Assembly: GCA_016215735.1 (NCBI GenBank)
Contig: JACRIA010000075.1
Location: 1 to 8,301 of the forward strand
From: Candidatus Peregrinibacteria bacterium
GTDB taxonomy: Bacteria; Patescibacteriota; Gracilibacteria; UBA1369; UBA12463
DNA length: 8,301 nt
Direction: 5' to 3'
In this document: positions 1 to 6,220 of the stretch, in pieces
Layout: every line of letters begins with the position of its first letter
Numbering within the stretch: the first letter of the stretch is position 1
Translations under genes and position numbers: made by a program
Notes under the pieces: generated by a model
What the model was told of the DNA's origin: nothing
What the model saw: only the letters and a program-made list of their open reading frames with translations
Databases searched by the model: none

Positions 1-129
1 AAAAAATTATTGAAAGTCGGTATCCCGCATAGATATAAATATTCTTCTTTGTTGAGGAGATTTTCTAATTATTTCTTTTTTGTGAATGATCTTAGATATA
101 GATTGGAATACAAAAAGAGAGGCATATAG
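1..129 (+). CDS. C-terminal end of an unrecognised protein (5' end outside window)
   Basis: Frame 1 is open from the first base through 42 codons to a TAG at 127-129. The peptide is basic and aromatic, including the stretch RRFSNYFFFVNDLRYRLEYK. I do not recognise the family; the composition could fit the tail of a membrane-associated or nucleotide-sugar enzyme, but that is only a guess. No other gene competes for this stretch, and 42 codons without a stop is moderately unusual in sequence this AT-rich, so a genuine gene end is plausible. Its last 18 bases lie inside a hairpin and U-run that reads on the opposite strand (112-160). No clear plus-strand terminator follows. It could be a chance open stretch. 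Confidence 0.4.
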   Translation, partial: KKLLKVGIPHRYKYSSLLRRFSNYFFFVNDLRYRLEYKKRGI

Positions 130-160
130 AGTAAGGACGTTCCCTTATTCCTAGCCTCCC
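112..160 (-). terminator. Branched hairpin with U-run, minus strand
   Basis: Read on the minus strand, GGGAGGC (160-154) pairs with GCCTCTC (123-117) as a 7-bp stem with one G-U pair, and TTTTT (116-112) follows. A second stem, TAAGG with CCTTA (147-143 and 136-132), nests inside. The G-U pair becomes an A-C mismatch on the plus strand, and the plus strand has no U-run, so the structure belongs to a minus-strand transcript. The long 30-base interior is unusual for a simple terminator. It may end the membrane-protein gene at 268-606, or a short RNA started from the promoter at 178-206, or both. Confidence 0.5.
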
Positions 161-177
161 ATCGTGATAACAAGCAA

Positions 178-206
178 ATTATAGCAGGTGTTTTCGGCAA
201 AATCAA
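178..206 (-). promoter_or_regulatory. Near-consensus sigma-70-type promoter, minus strand
   Basis: On the minus strand TTGATT (206-201) and TATAAT (183-178) are separated by exactly 17 bases. The -10 box matches consensus fully and the -35 box 4 of 6. Transcription would start near position 171 and meet the hairpin and U-run at 160-112 after about 60 nucleotides. No ORF of useful length lies downstream on this strand; the only ATG in the leader opens a three-codon frame ending in TAG. The target is therefore a short RNA, or read-through beyond the left edge. Confidence 0.5.
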
Positions 207-267
207 TATTGTAGGCCTAAATTTTTGTTAAAATTTTTATTAAATCCAAAGCAAGCGACAGGCGATT

Positions 268-606
268 CTACGCAAATCTGGATAGGATTACAAGTGAACA
301 AATTGCCATGCTTATCCCAACGATTTCTAATGGGGATATTTTTTCTTTGAAATAAAATACACTAACCAAAGTTAAAAAAATAACGCAGCTAACCGCATAC
401 AAAACGCCGAGCGTAGAAAGTTTTAGTTTTCTCATTACAAAAAACCAGCCGAATGCGGTAAGTCCATAAATAATTACGCCTAAAACCAGCGTTTGCCAGC
501 CTGAAAAGGCGTTTTGCAATGAAGCGTGTTTTATTAGAGAATCAGCAAGAACAGTAATCAGACTTAGCCCCATTCCGATTAGAAATGCGATCAAGATTGT
601 GTTCAT
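268..606 (-). CDS. EamA/SMR-type four-helix membrane transporter, 112 aa
   Basis: A small integral membrane protein of the drug/metabolite transporter superfamily. Four hydrophobic helices are visible at about residues 2-22, 36-57, 64-85 and 90-109, with charged links such as MRKLKLS and FKEKIS. The last part, FKEKISPLEIVGISMAICSL, follows the usual EamA ending: a (F/Y)-x-E-x-(I/L)-(S/T)-x-x-E/Q pattern, then a Gly-rich helix. Its length matches single-domain SMR or ArnE/ArnF-like proteins, which act as dimers. The membrane glutamate of EmrE (Glu14) is missing: aligning the SLIK segment with EmrE TLMK puts Thr18 there. Proton-coupled drug export of the EmrE type is therefore not supported, and a lipid-linked sugar or metabolite flippase role is possible but unproven. 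The gene starts at ATG 606-604 and ends with TAG. I see no Shine-Dalgarno before the start (AGCTCAAA-ATG). The substrate cannot be told from sequence. Confidence 0.8.
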   Translation of the reverse strand: MNTILIAFLIGMGLSLITVLADSLIKHASLQNAFSGWQTLVLGVIIYGLTAFGWFFVMRKLKLSTLGVLYAVSCVIFLTLVSVFYFKEKISPLEIVGISMAICSLVILSRFA

Positions 607-630
607 TTTGAGCTAATGCAACTTTTATAT

Positions 631-796
631 ATGCGCCCTTAACTTCGTTGTTGCTGACGCAGAACGCTTCGCTACGGGCGCGTGTGGTTTCCGCTTGCGG
701 CGGAGTTATTTTATATATGCGGCCTGACGGCCGCGTGGTGGTGTCGCTTCGCGACGATTATTTGTATATGCGCCCTCCGCTTCGCTACGGGCGCGT
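631..796. repeat. Three related palindromic hairpins in tandem (REP-like)
   Basis: Three units share one framework on the plus strand: TATATGCGSCC, then a variable loop, then GGSCGCGT. Arms are 631-638/676-683 (unit A, 37-base loop), 717-724/729-736 (unit B, TGAC loop) and 768-775/789-796 (unit C, 13-base loop). Units A and C share an identical 19-base arm at 665-683 and 778-796. In unit B the arms change GCCC/GGGC to GGCC/GGCC on both sides, so pairing is kept. Two small perfect hairpins sit between them: CCGC-TT-GCGG (691-700) and GTCGC-TTC-GCGAC (743-755). The array lies between the 3' end of the tRNA and the start of the membrane-protein gene on the minus strand. Such GC-rich hairpins in AT-rich DNA resemble REP-type elements or transcript 3'-end stabilisers; the function is unknown. 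Confidence 0.7.
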
Positions 797-797
797 A

Positions 798-874
798 TGG
801 TCGGGGTGGCCGGTCCCGCCCCGGCGACCTCAGCGACCCGAACGCTGCGCGCTAACTAACTGCGCTACACCCCG
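798..874 (-). tRNA. tRNA-Pro (anticodon CGG) with atypical D- and T-loops
   Basis: The reverse strand folds into a complete 77-base cloverleaf. The acceptor is CGGGGTG/CACCCCG (7 bp), the D stem GCGC/GCGC, the anticodon stem CAGCG/CGCTG and the T stem GCCGG/CCGGC, all fully paired. The variable loop is AGGTC, the discriminator is A, and CCA is encoded at 800-798. The anticodon loop TTCGGGT gives anticodon CGG with G37. C1-G72 and A73 are the usual features of bacterial tRNA-Pro, so the tRNA should read CCG. The T-loop is GGCGGGA instead of TTCRANY, and the D-loop AGTTAGTTA lacks the GG pair. C56 and one G (19) remain, so a G19-C56 contact could persist. A weak -10-like TATATT lies at 912-907, with no convincing -35 box. 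A functional tRNA is most likely because every stem is intact; a decayed copy or a specialised non-ribosomal tRNA is possible. Confidence 0.85.
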
Positions 875-877
875 ATG

Positions 878-892
878 CCAGCCCGCGGCTGG
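878..892 (-). other. Hairpin in the tRNA 5' leader
   Basis: A perfect 6-bp stem, CCAGCC/GGCTGG with a 3-base loop, ends three bases before the tRNA 5' end. In a primary transcript it would stack next to the RNase P cleavage site. It could be a leader structure or another member of the local hairpin family. No function can be assigned. Confidence 0.45.
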
Positions 893-923
893 AATTTCTA
901 ATGTCTAATATATACTAATTTCT

Positions 924-946
924 AAAAATTGTCCGCCTGCCGCGGA
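924..946 (-). terminator. Intrinsic terminator after the penicillin-binding protein gene
   Basis: On the minus strand, 17 bases past the TAA stop at 965-963, TCCGC (946-942) pairs with GCGGA (936-932) around a GGCAG loop, then CAATTTTTAG follows with five Ts. Outer bases AAATTGT (957-951) and ACAATTT (932-926) can extend the pairing. The orientation and the U-run fit termination of the upstream gene before the tRNA. The stem core is short, so efficiency is uncertain. Confidence 0.5.
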
Positions 947-962
947 AATTACAATTTCCAAA

Positions 963-3614
963 TTACCTTACCTTGACTTCGATTGCGTATTCTGTTGTGT
1001 ATCCCGCTTTATCGTAGATTTTCGCGCTCATAAGATATTTTTTGCCTGATTCTGCGTAGCGCGGAACTTTCATTGTGATTCTGTTTGTGCCGGAAGAATC
1101 CGAATATTTAACTCTTCCATCAAAATAATAATCTATTTTTTCAAGTCCGAGCACTGCTGAATACGAAACCAGTACATCAATATTTTCATTTCCTATTTCA
1201 CTGTACGCTGATGGAGCGAGAATTGTGATTGTTGGCTGTTTTTGCGCTGTTTCAGCTGTATGGAGCGAACATGTTTCTGTTGGCGCAATGCCATAAACAT
1301 CGGCTGTATCTTTATTCATTTCAAGCCATTTTTGAATACCTGCCTGCCACGCGGTATTTTGAATTGGATCAGAATGATTTTGAAATGTTTTTTTAATGAT
1401 AAATTCTTTTGGACAATACGGCGTCGCGATTTTATTTGTTCTCGCGTCGATTTCTAATTCATAAGTTGAATTTTCGATTTCTGTCGGTATTGAAAAGCTT
1501 GCAAAAACTTCATCGCGAATTTTATCAGGAGAAGTTTTATCAGATGGCAATAAACCCGTGAGCGTGCTTACAGAAACGTGTTTTATGCCTTCTGGAACAG
1601 GAAATTGCTCGTTTGGTTTGTCCTTTAATAAATATGTAAATATTTCTTTCCAAATTGGCGCTGAGACATTGTATCCATCCGCGTTATAGCTAGTTGCGCT
1701 GCCGTCGCTATTGCCTGACCATACACCTACGACATAACTTGGCGTATATCCTATTGTCCAGAGATCGACAGGATATGCCTTGCCTTTTGCTTTTGTTTTG
1801 TTTGTTGATGTGCCGGTTTTTGCGGCGACTGTATGATTGGAAATATTCAGCCTTTCGCCGATATTCACGGATTGATCAGAAAGAATATTTGTAATTAAAT
1901 ATGCGGCTTGCGGATCAAGAACTTCAATTGGTTCGCGGTCTTTCCATTCCTCAATAATATCGCCTTTTGCATTTTCGATTTTTAAAATTGGATATAAATC
2001 CTGGCGTTTTCCGCTATTCGCGAAAACGCCGAACGCAGTTGCCATGTCAATTAATTTTACTTCGCCCGCGCCGATTGCCAGCGGATAGCCATAATCGTGA
2101 TTTTGGTCGAGAGTCGTGATGCCCATTTTCGCCGCGAGATCTATGATTTGCTTTTGTTCGCCAGCCAGGAAATAAGCTTTTACAGCAGGGATATTCCGCG
2201 ATTTGCCAAGAGCCATTCTAATTGGAAGCGGTCCCATAAATTTGCCGTCGAAATCCTGCGGTTCATCAGGCCCGAGTTTAACAGGCGTGTCGTATAAAAC
2301 CGTTGCCGGCGTGTAGCGGTTCAAGAATACCTGTGAGTAAACAATCGGCTTGAAAGACGAACCTGGAAGGCGCGGTCTGATTACAACATTTACTTTGCCG
2401 TCAATATCATCGTTGAAATAATCAGCCGAACCGATCATAGCGAGGATTTGGCCTTGTTTAGGATCAATCACAATAGCGGCGCTATTAGTTGTTTTATAAG
2501 TTTTTTCATTATTTTCAGCGCGGTCTGCAATAATTTTTTCAGCTTGTTCCTGCAAATTCCAATCAAGCGTCGTATAAACTTTGAGTCCGCCGCGTTCCAT
2601 AATTTCTTTGCCGTATTTTTGCTCCAGCAATTCTTTTACATAAAAAATAAAATGCGGAGAACGGATGCTTTTTCGGAGAGGCGTGAATTCTGTTTTTTGC
2701 GTTTGCTGCCATGCTTCGTTTTTTTCAGCCTCGTTGATGTATCCGAGATCGCGCATTCTTCGGAGAACTATGTCAGTGCGGCCCTGCACATAAACTTTGT
2801 GTTTGTCATCAAGTATATAGAGTTTGCCGATGAGTCCGCGTGAAAATTCAGAATCTTCCAAGTCCGACTCTTTTTGAATATCGCGGTTTGTCAGCTCCTT
2901 TACTGTAAAAGTTTTTGTAAGAGATGAATATTTATGCGTGCTGTACGGGTTGTAATAACTTGGTGCTTGCGGCAAAGAAGTCAAAATCGCAGCTTCGCCA
3001 AGATTAAGCTCCGCGGGTGTTTTACTAAAATAAATTTCCGCGGCTTTGCCGACTCCATACGCGTTGTTTCCATATGGAATTTGATTTAAATAAAACTCGA
3101 GAATTTTTTGTTTTGGATAATGCTGTTCAAGGCGCACGGACAAAATTAGTTCTTTGATTTTTCTTGTATAGCTTCTTTTTGGCGAGAGAAAAACATTTTT
3201 TACATATTGCTGTGTGATTGTTGAACCGCCTCTTTGAGCGCCGATTCCTGTTAATTCATGAAAAATTGCCTGCGCTATGCCGCCGACATCGAATCCTTTG
3301 TGTTCCCAAAAATGTTCGTCTTCAACCGCGATAGTCGCATCGATTACATAAGGAGAAATTTTGTCGTAATCAACGTATTTTCGATTTTCCTCGCCGTAAA
3401 TCGTATATAAAGATGTGCCGTTTCTATCAAAAATTTCTGTTGAAAGAGTAGGTGAGAGGTTTTGTACGTCCGCGACATCTGGCAGACCAATTGAAAAAAC
3501 CGCGATCAGCAGAAAAAATAAAATAGTACCGCCGATTAAAAGCGCCGTGAATACGCTTATTGTAAGTGCGAAGACTTTTTTGATACTCCATTCCTGGTTT
3601 TTGAAATCGAACAT
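963..3614 (-). CDS. Class A penicillin-binding protein (PBP1A family), bifunctional glycosyltransferase/transpeptidase, 883 aa
   Basis: It polymerises lipid II into glycan strands and cross-links peptides at the outer face of the membrane. A short cytoplasmic N-terminus is followed by one membrane anchor (about 17-42). The GT51 domain (about 55-225) shows EDEHFWEHKG with catalytic Glu98, GGSTITQQ (129-136), RKIKE with Glu155, and ILEFYLNQIPYG. Residues about 226-282 are an insertion rich in charged residues that I do not recognise. The transpeptidase domain (about 375-665) carries SSFK (Ser419 nucleophile, Lys422), SRN (472-474) and KTG (599-601), so both activities look intact. The tail has a linker with Cys734 and Cys782, perhaps a disulfide, and an Ig-like domain at about 793-883 like those ending PBP1C-type proteins. 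The start at ATG 3614 leaves a normal cytoplasmic stub. The leader has only a weak AGAGAA-type ribosome site. The gene lies 103 bases after pheT on the same strand, with its own likely promoter and a terminator at 946-924. Confidence 0.95.
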   Translation of the reverse strand: MFDFKNQEWSIKKVFALTISVFTALLIGGTILFFLLIAVFSIGLPDVADVQNLSPTLSTEIFDRNGTSLYTIYGEENRKYVDYDKISPYVIDATIAVEDEHFWEHKGFDVGGIAQAIFHELTGIGAQRGGSTITQQYVKNVFLSPKRSYTRKIKELILSVRLEQHYPKQKILEFYLNQIPYGNNAYGVGKAAEIYFSKTPAELNLGEAAILTSLPQAPSYYNPYSTHKYSSLTKTFTVKELTNRDIQKESDLEDSEFSRGLIGKLYILDDKHKVYVQGRTDIVLRRMRDLGYINEAEKNEAWQQTQKTEFTPLRKSIRSPHFIFYVKELLEQKYGKEIMERGGLKVYTTLDWNLQEQAEKIIADRAENNEKTYKTTNSAAIVIDPKQGQILAMIGSADYFNDDIDGKVNVVIRPRLPGSSFKPIVYSQVFLNRYTPATVLYDTPVKLGPDEPQDFDGKFMGPLPIRMALGKSRNIPAVKAYFLAGEQKQIIDLAAKMGITTLDQNHDYGYPLAIGAGEVKLIDMATAFGVFANSGKRQDLYPILKIENAKGDIIEEWKDREPIEVLDPQAAYLITNILSDQSVNIGERLNISNHTVAAKTGTSTNKTKAKGKAYPVDLWTIGYTPSYVVGVWSGNSDGSATSYNADGYNVSAPIWKEIFTYLLKDKPNEQFPVPEGIKHVSVSTLTGLLPSDKTSPDKIRDEVFASFSIPTEIENSTYELEIDARTNKIATPYCPKEFIIKKTFQNHSDPIQNTAWQAGIQKWLEMNKDTADVYGIAPTETCSLHTAETAQKQPTITILAPSAYSEIGNENIDVLVSYSAVLGLEKIDYYFDGRVKYSDSSGTNRITMKVPRYAESGKKYLMSAKIYDKAGYTTEYAIEVKVR

Positions 3615-3619
3615 GGTGT

Positions 3620-3713
3620 CGGTTCTCTATTTACTTAATTGATAAATATGTTTTGTTTGTGCTTGAGCTGTCTATAATATGATAAAATTTCATTTTTTGT
3701 GAATAGAGAACCG
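3620..3713. repeat. 12-bp inverted repeat flanking the penicillin-binding protein promoter
   Basis: CGGTTCTCTATT (3620-3631) and its exact complement AATAGAGAACCG (3702-3713) stand 70 bases apart in the pheT to penicillin-binding protein gap. One arm begins five bases after the pheT stop and overlaps the -35 box. The other lies six to seventeen bases before the penicillin-binding protein start codon and contains its only purine-rich ribosome-site candidate. The arms could be paired operator sites, or could pair in a read-through transcript and hide the ribosome site. Confidence 0.6.
3674..3703 (-). promoter_or_regulatory. Probable promoter of the penicillin-binding protein gene
   Basis: On the minus strand TTCACA (3703-3698) and TATTAT (3679-3674) are 18 bases apart, each matching the sigma-70 consensus at 5 of 6 positions. 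Transcription would begin near 3667, giving a leader of about 50 bases. The spacer is strongly AT-rich. The -35 box overlaps an arm of the 12-bp inverted repeat. Confidence 0.45.
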
Positions 3714-3717
3714 GTCC

Positions 3718-6156
3718 CTATAGACCGCGGATTACGCCACCAGAATGTTTTAAATTATCGAAGATTTTTTTCTGAATTTTGTTCATGTCTTCGAGGGTAA
3801 GGGTGCGCTCGTCTGAACGGAGCGTTATTTTGAAAGCCAGCGCGCGCTTTCCAGCGCCAATTGATTTGTCCTTGAAAATATCGAAAAGTTCAACATTCGC
3901 TATGTATGCCGCATCGGCGCTTTTTATGATGCGATACGCTTCTTCAACTGTTTTTTCTTCAGGCATTATCACAGAAACATCGATTTTTATTTCAGGATAT
4001 TTTGGAATAGGCTTATATTTCCGCGAAAAAGTTCCCATTAAAGCTAATTTTGAGAAATTTATTTCAAAACAACCGACGCATACTTCTTCCAGATCGAAAT
4101 TTTTCAGTACAGCAGGGTGGATTTCAAAAACTTTCGCGATTTCTTCATTATCCGCGTTTGTATAAACCAATTGTTTCACCGGATTTACGTAAAAATGATG
4201 GTTTGTAGCGCGTTTTTTGTTTAAATCCGGCGTACCAAAAGATTCAAGAAAATTGTCGAGCGCACCTTTCGCGCTATAGAAAATCTCTTTAGCTTCTGCG
4301 ATTTTCCCGGCGCCGGATTTTTTGCTTTCGATAATCATTCCGCAAATGTATTTTTCTTCAATCGGAAAATATTCAGAGCCGTTTAAATACGTGCGTCCGA
4401 TTTCATAAATTTTCATCGTATCGAACGAATAAATATTTTGTTTCACGGCGCGCAGCATATTCGGTACAAGGCTGATTCTTAGATGCGTTTGGTCTGAAGA
4501 AAGATAATTTTCGAGTTTCAAATGCAGTTCTTCTGGCAAACGGCTGCTGCTTATTTCTTGAGCGCCGTAAAATGAATAAGACTGCATTTCCGTGAAACCA
4601 AGGCCCAGCGATAAAATATTCCGCGCAGTGTATTTCAATTTTCTTTCAATATTTTCAAGCGGAAGTTTTGTTGGAAGTTCAGGCAAAATACTCGGAATTT
4701 TGTCATAGCCGTGCATGCGGCTGATTTCTTCAATCAAATCTTCTTCAATATCAATGTCTTTTGTTGCGCGAAAAGAGGGGATTATGACGGAAATAATGTT
4801 GCTGGATTTTTTTGCTGCGTTGAATTCGAGTTTTTGCAGAATTTTTATCATTTCAGGCATACTGATTTTTGCGCCGATCATAGATTGCGTGCGCGCAACA
4901 TTCAAATCCACTTTTATTGATTTTGTATTGAAATTTTTAATATCAGTTGCTGGGCCGGCAATGCGGCTGCCAGGACAAATTTTTAAAATAATTTCGCACG
5001 CCATTTTCAATCCCAGTTCAACAAGATTCGGATCAAGATGTTTTTCAAATCTTTGTGCGGCCTCGGTTCTTAAATCGAGTTTAAATGAAGCTTTTCTAAC
5101 GGAAACAGGATCAAAATTCGCTGCTTCCAGCATTATTACGGTTGTTTTTTCAGTTGTTTCTGAATTTTGTCCGCCCATAATAGGCATGCCGATAATTCCC
5201 TTTTTATCTGAAATTACGATTATGTCTTTTGACAAAGTTCTTGTTTTTCCATCGAGCGTTATCATTTTTTCGTTTTCCTCGGCATTTCTGATTATTACTT
5301 CTTCATGAATGTTGTTTAAATCGAACGCATGCATTGGTTGGCCGAGCAATTCAGTGATATAGTTTGTCACATCGACCATGTTGTTATGTATTCCGCGTCC
5401 GACAGCGCGCAATTTTTCTTTAAGCCATTCCGGAGATTCTCCGACTTTTATATTTTCAATTATTACAACCGCATAGCGCGGACATAATTTTGGATTTTTT
5501 ACAGTAACTTTTATTTGCCGGCCTTTTTCCGGAAATTTTATTTTTGGCGTCAAAGGTTTTATTTTTTTATCCAAAATCGCGGCGAATTCCCTTGCGATTC
5601 CATAATGTCCCCAAAGATCAGGTCTGTGCGTAAGAGATTTGTTTTCGATTTCAAAGATTGTGTCGTTTTTAGCCAATGCTTTCGCGAGAGGCGCGCCAAC
5701 TTCTGGTTTTATGGCTGATAGATCAGCAATTCCGCCTGTTGGCTGAACACCTTCCTCGAGTCCGATTTCTTCTTTCGCGCAGATCATTCCTTCGGATTTT
5801 ACTCCGCGGATTGAAGTCTGCTGGAGTTCTGTGTATTCATTTTCGCCGTGCCATTTAACCATTGCGTCGGGAAGCGCGATTGCCGTATACATTCCTTCAC
5901 GCAAATTATTTCCTCCGCAAACAAGATTGATGGTTTTTTTGCCAAGACTTACTTTTGCGATCCGCAATTTGTCCGCGTTTGGGTGTTTGTGTATTTCTAA
6001 AACTTGTCCGACAAAAATATTTTTCCATAAACCAGCTTCATCATAGACATTTTCAACTTCAGCTGTTTTTGTCGTAAATAATTCAGCGAGATATTTCGCA
6101 TTTGCGTCATGCGGTATATTTACGAATTCCCTTAGCCAATTTAGCGAAATTTTCAT
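3718..6156 (-). CDS. pheT: Phenylalanyl-tRNA synthetase beta subunit, 812 aa
   Basis: The non-catalytic partner of PheS in the cytoplasmic (alpha-beta)2 enzyme that charges tRNA-Phe; it binds tRNA and carries the editing site. Domains run in the usual order. The N-terminus MKISLNWLREFV is typical of the family and fixes the start. An EMAP/OB-fold tRNA-binding domain spans about 43-155 (VGQVLEIHKHPNADKL). The B3/B4 editing domain covers about 226-400, with RTEAAQRFEKHLDP near 363-376. The B5 domain is about 412-490, with the EEDLIEEISRMHGYDKIP stretch. A core catalytic-like fold covers about 500-700, and a ferredoxin-fold anticodon-binding domain about 718-812, ending VIRGL. The length is normal for bacterial PheT. 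The gene follows pheS by 64 bases and is probably co-transcribed. A 7-bp hairpin sits just before the start codon and includes the only Shine-Dalgarno-like bases (AGGCGG). The stop is TAG. Confidence 0.97.
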   Translation of the reverse strand: MKISLNWLREFVNIPHDANAKYLAELFTTKTAEVENVYDEAGLWKNIFVGQVLEIHKHPNADKLRIAKVSLGKKTINLVCGGNNLREGMYTAIALPDAMVKWHGENEYTELQQTSIRGVKSEGMICAKEEIGLEEGVQPTGGIADLSAIKPEVGAPLAKALAKNDTIFEIENKSLTHRPDLWGHYGIAREFAAILDKKIKPLTPKIKFPEKGRQIKVTVKNPKLCPRYAVVIIENIKVGESPEWLKEKLRAVGRGIHNNMVDVTNYITELLGQPMHAFDLNNIHEEVIIRNAEENEKMITLDGKTRTLSKDIIVISDKKGIIGMPIMGGQNSETTEKTTVIMLEAANFDPVSVRKASFKLDLRTEAAQRFEKHLDPNLVELGLKMACEIILKICPGSRIAGPATDIKNFNTKSIKVDLNVARTQSMIGAKISMPEMIKILQKLEFNAAKKSSNIISVIIPSFRATKDIDIEEDLIEEISRMHGYDKIPSILPELPTKLPLENIERKLKYTARNILSLGLGFTEMQSYSFYGAQEISSSRLPEELHLKLENYLSSDQTHLRISLVPNMLRAVKQNIYSFDTMKIYEIGRTYLNGSEYFPIEEKYICGMIIESKKSGAGKIAEAKEIFYSAKGALDNFLESFGTPDLNKKRATNHHFYVNPVKQLVYTNADNEEIAKVFEIHPAVLKNFDLEEVCVGCFEINFSKLALMGTFSRKYKPIPKYPEIKIDVSVIMPEEKTVEEAYRIIKSADAAYIANVELFDIFKDKSIGAGKRALAFKITLRSDERTLTLEDMNKIQKKIFDNLKHSGGVIRGL

Positions 6157-6162
6157 GATGGT

Positions 6163-6179
6163 GTCCGCCTGAGGCGGAC
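6163..6179 (-). promoter_or_regulatory. pheT: Hairpin over the pheT ribosome-binding region
   Basis: GTCCGCC and GGCGGAC form a perfect 7-bp stem with a 3-base loop, ending six bases before the pheT ATG. The only purine-rich candidate for ribosome binding (AGGCGG) lies in its 3' arm and loop edge. The TCCGCCTG core also occurs at 932-939 in the terminator of the penicillin-binding protein gene, so it may be a dispersed palindrome rather than a dedicated switch. Confidence 0.55.
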
Positions 6180-6220
6180 GTTTTATTTATATGGGTCTGT
6201 GTCCTTCGGCTCCCGGCCTG

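Noticed and set aside
631..796. Possible CRISPR array
   Set aside because: The repeated units are palindromes with differing loops and spacings, not identical repeats with regular unique spacers; there are no cas genes.
648..908. Plus-strand open frame of 86 codons
   Set aside because: It runs through the tRNA and the palindromic hairpins on the opposite strand; its peptide is low-complexity, driven by GC-rich repeats.
4715..5308. Plus-strand open frame of 197 codons inside pheT
   Set aside because: It is antisense to conserved pheT domains, with no ribosome site and a composition expected of a shadow frame.
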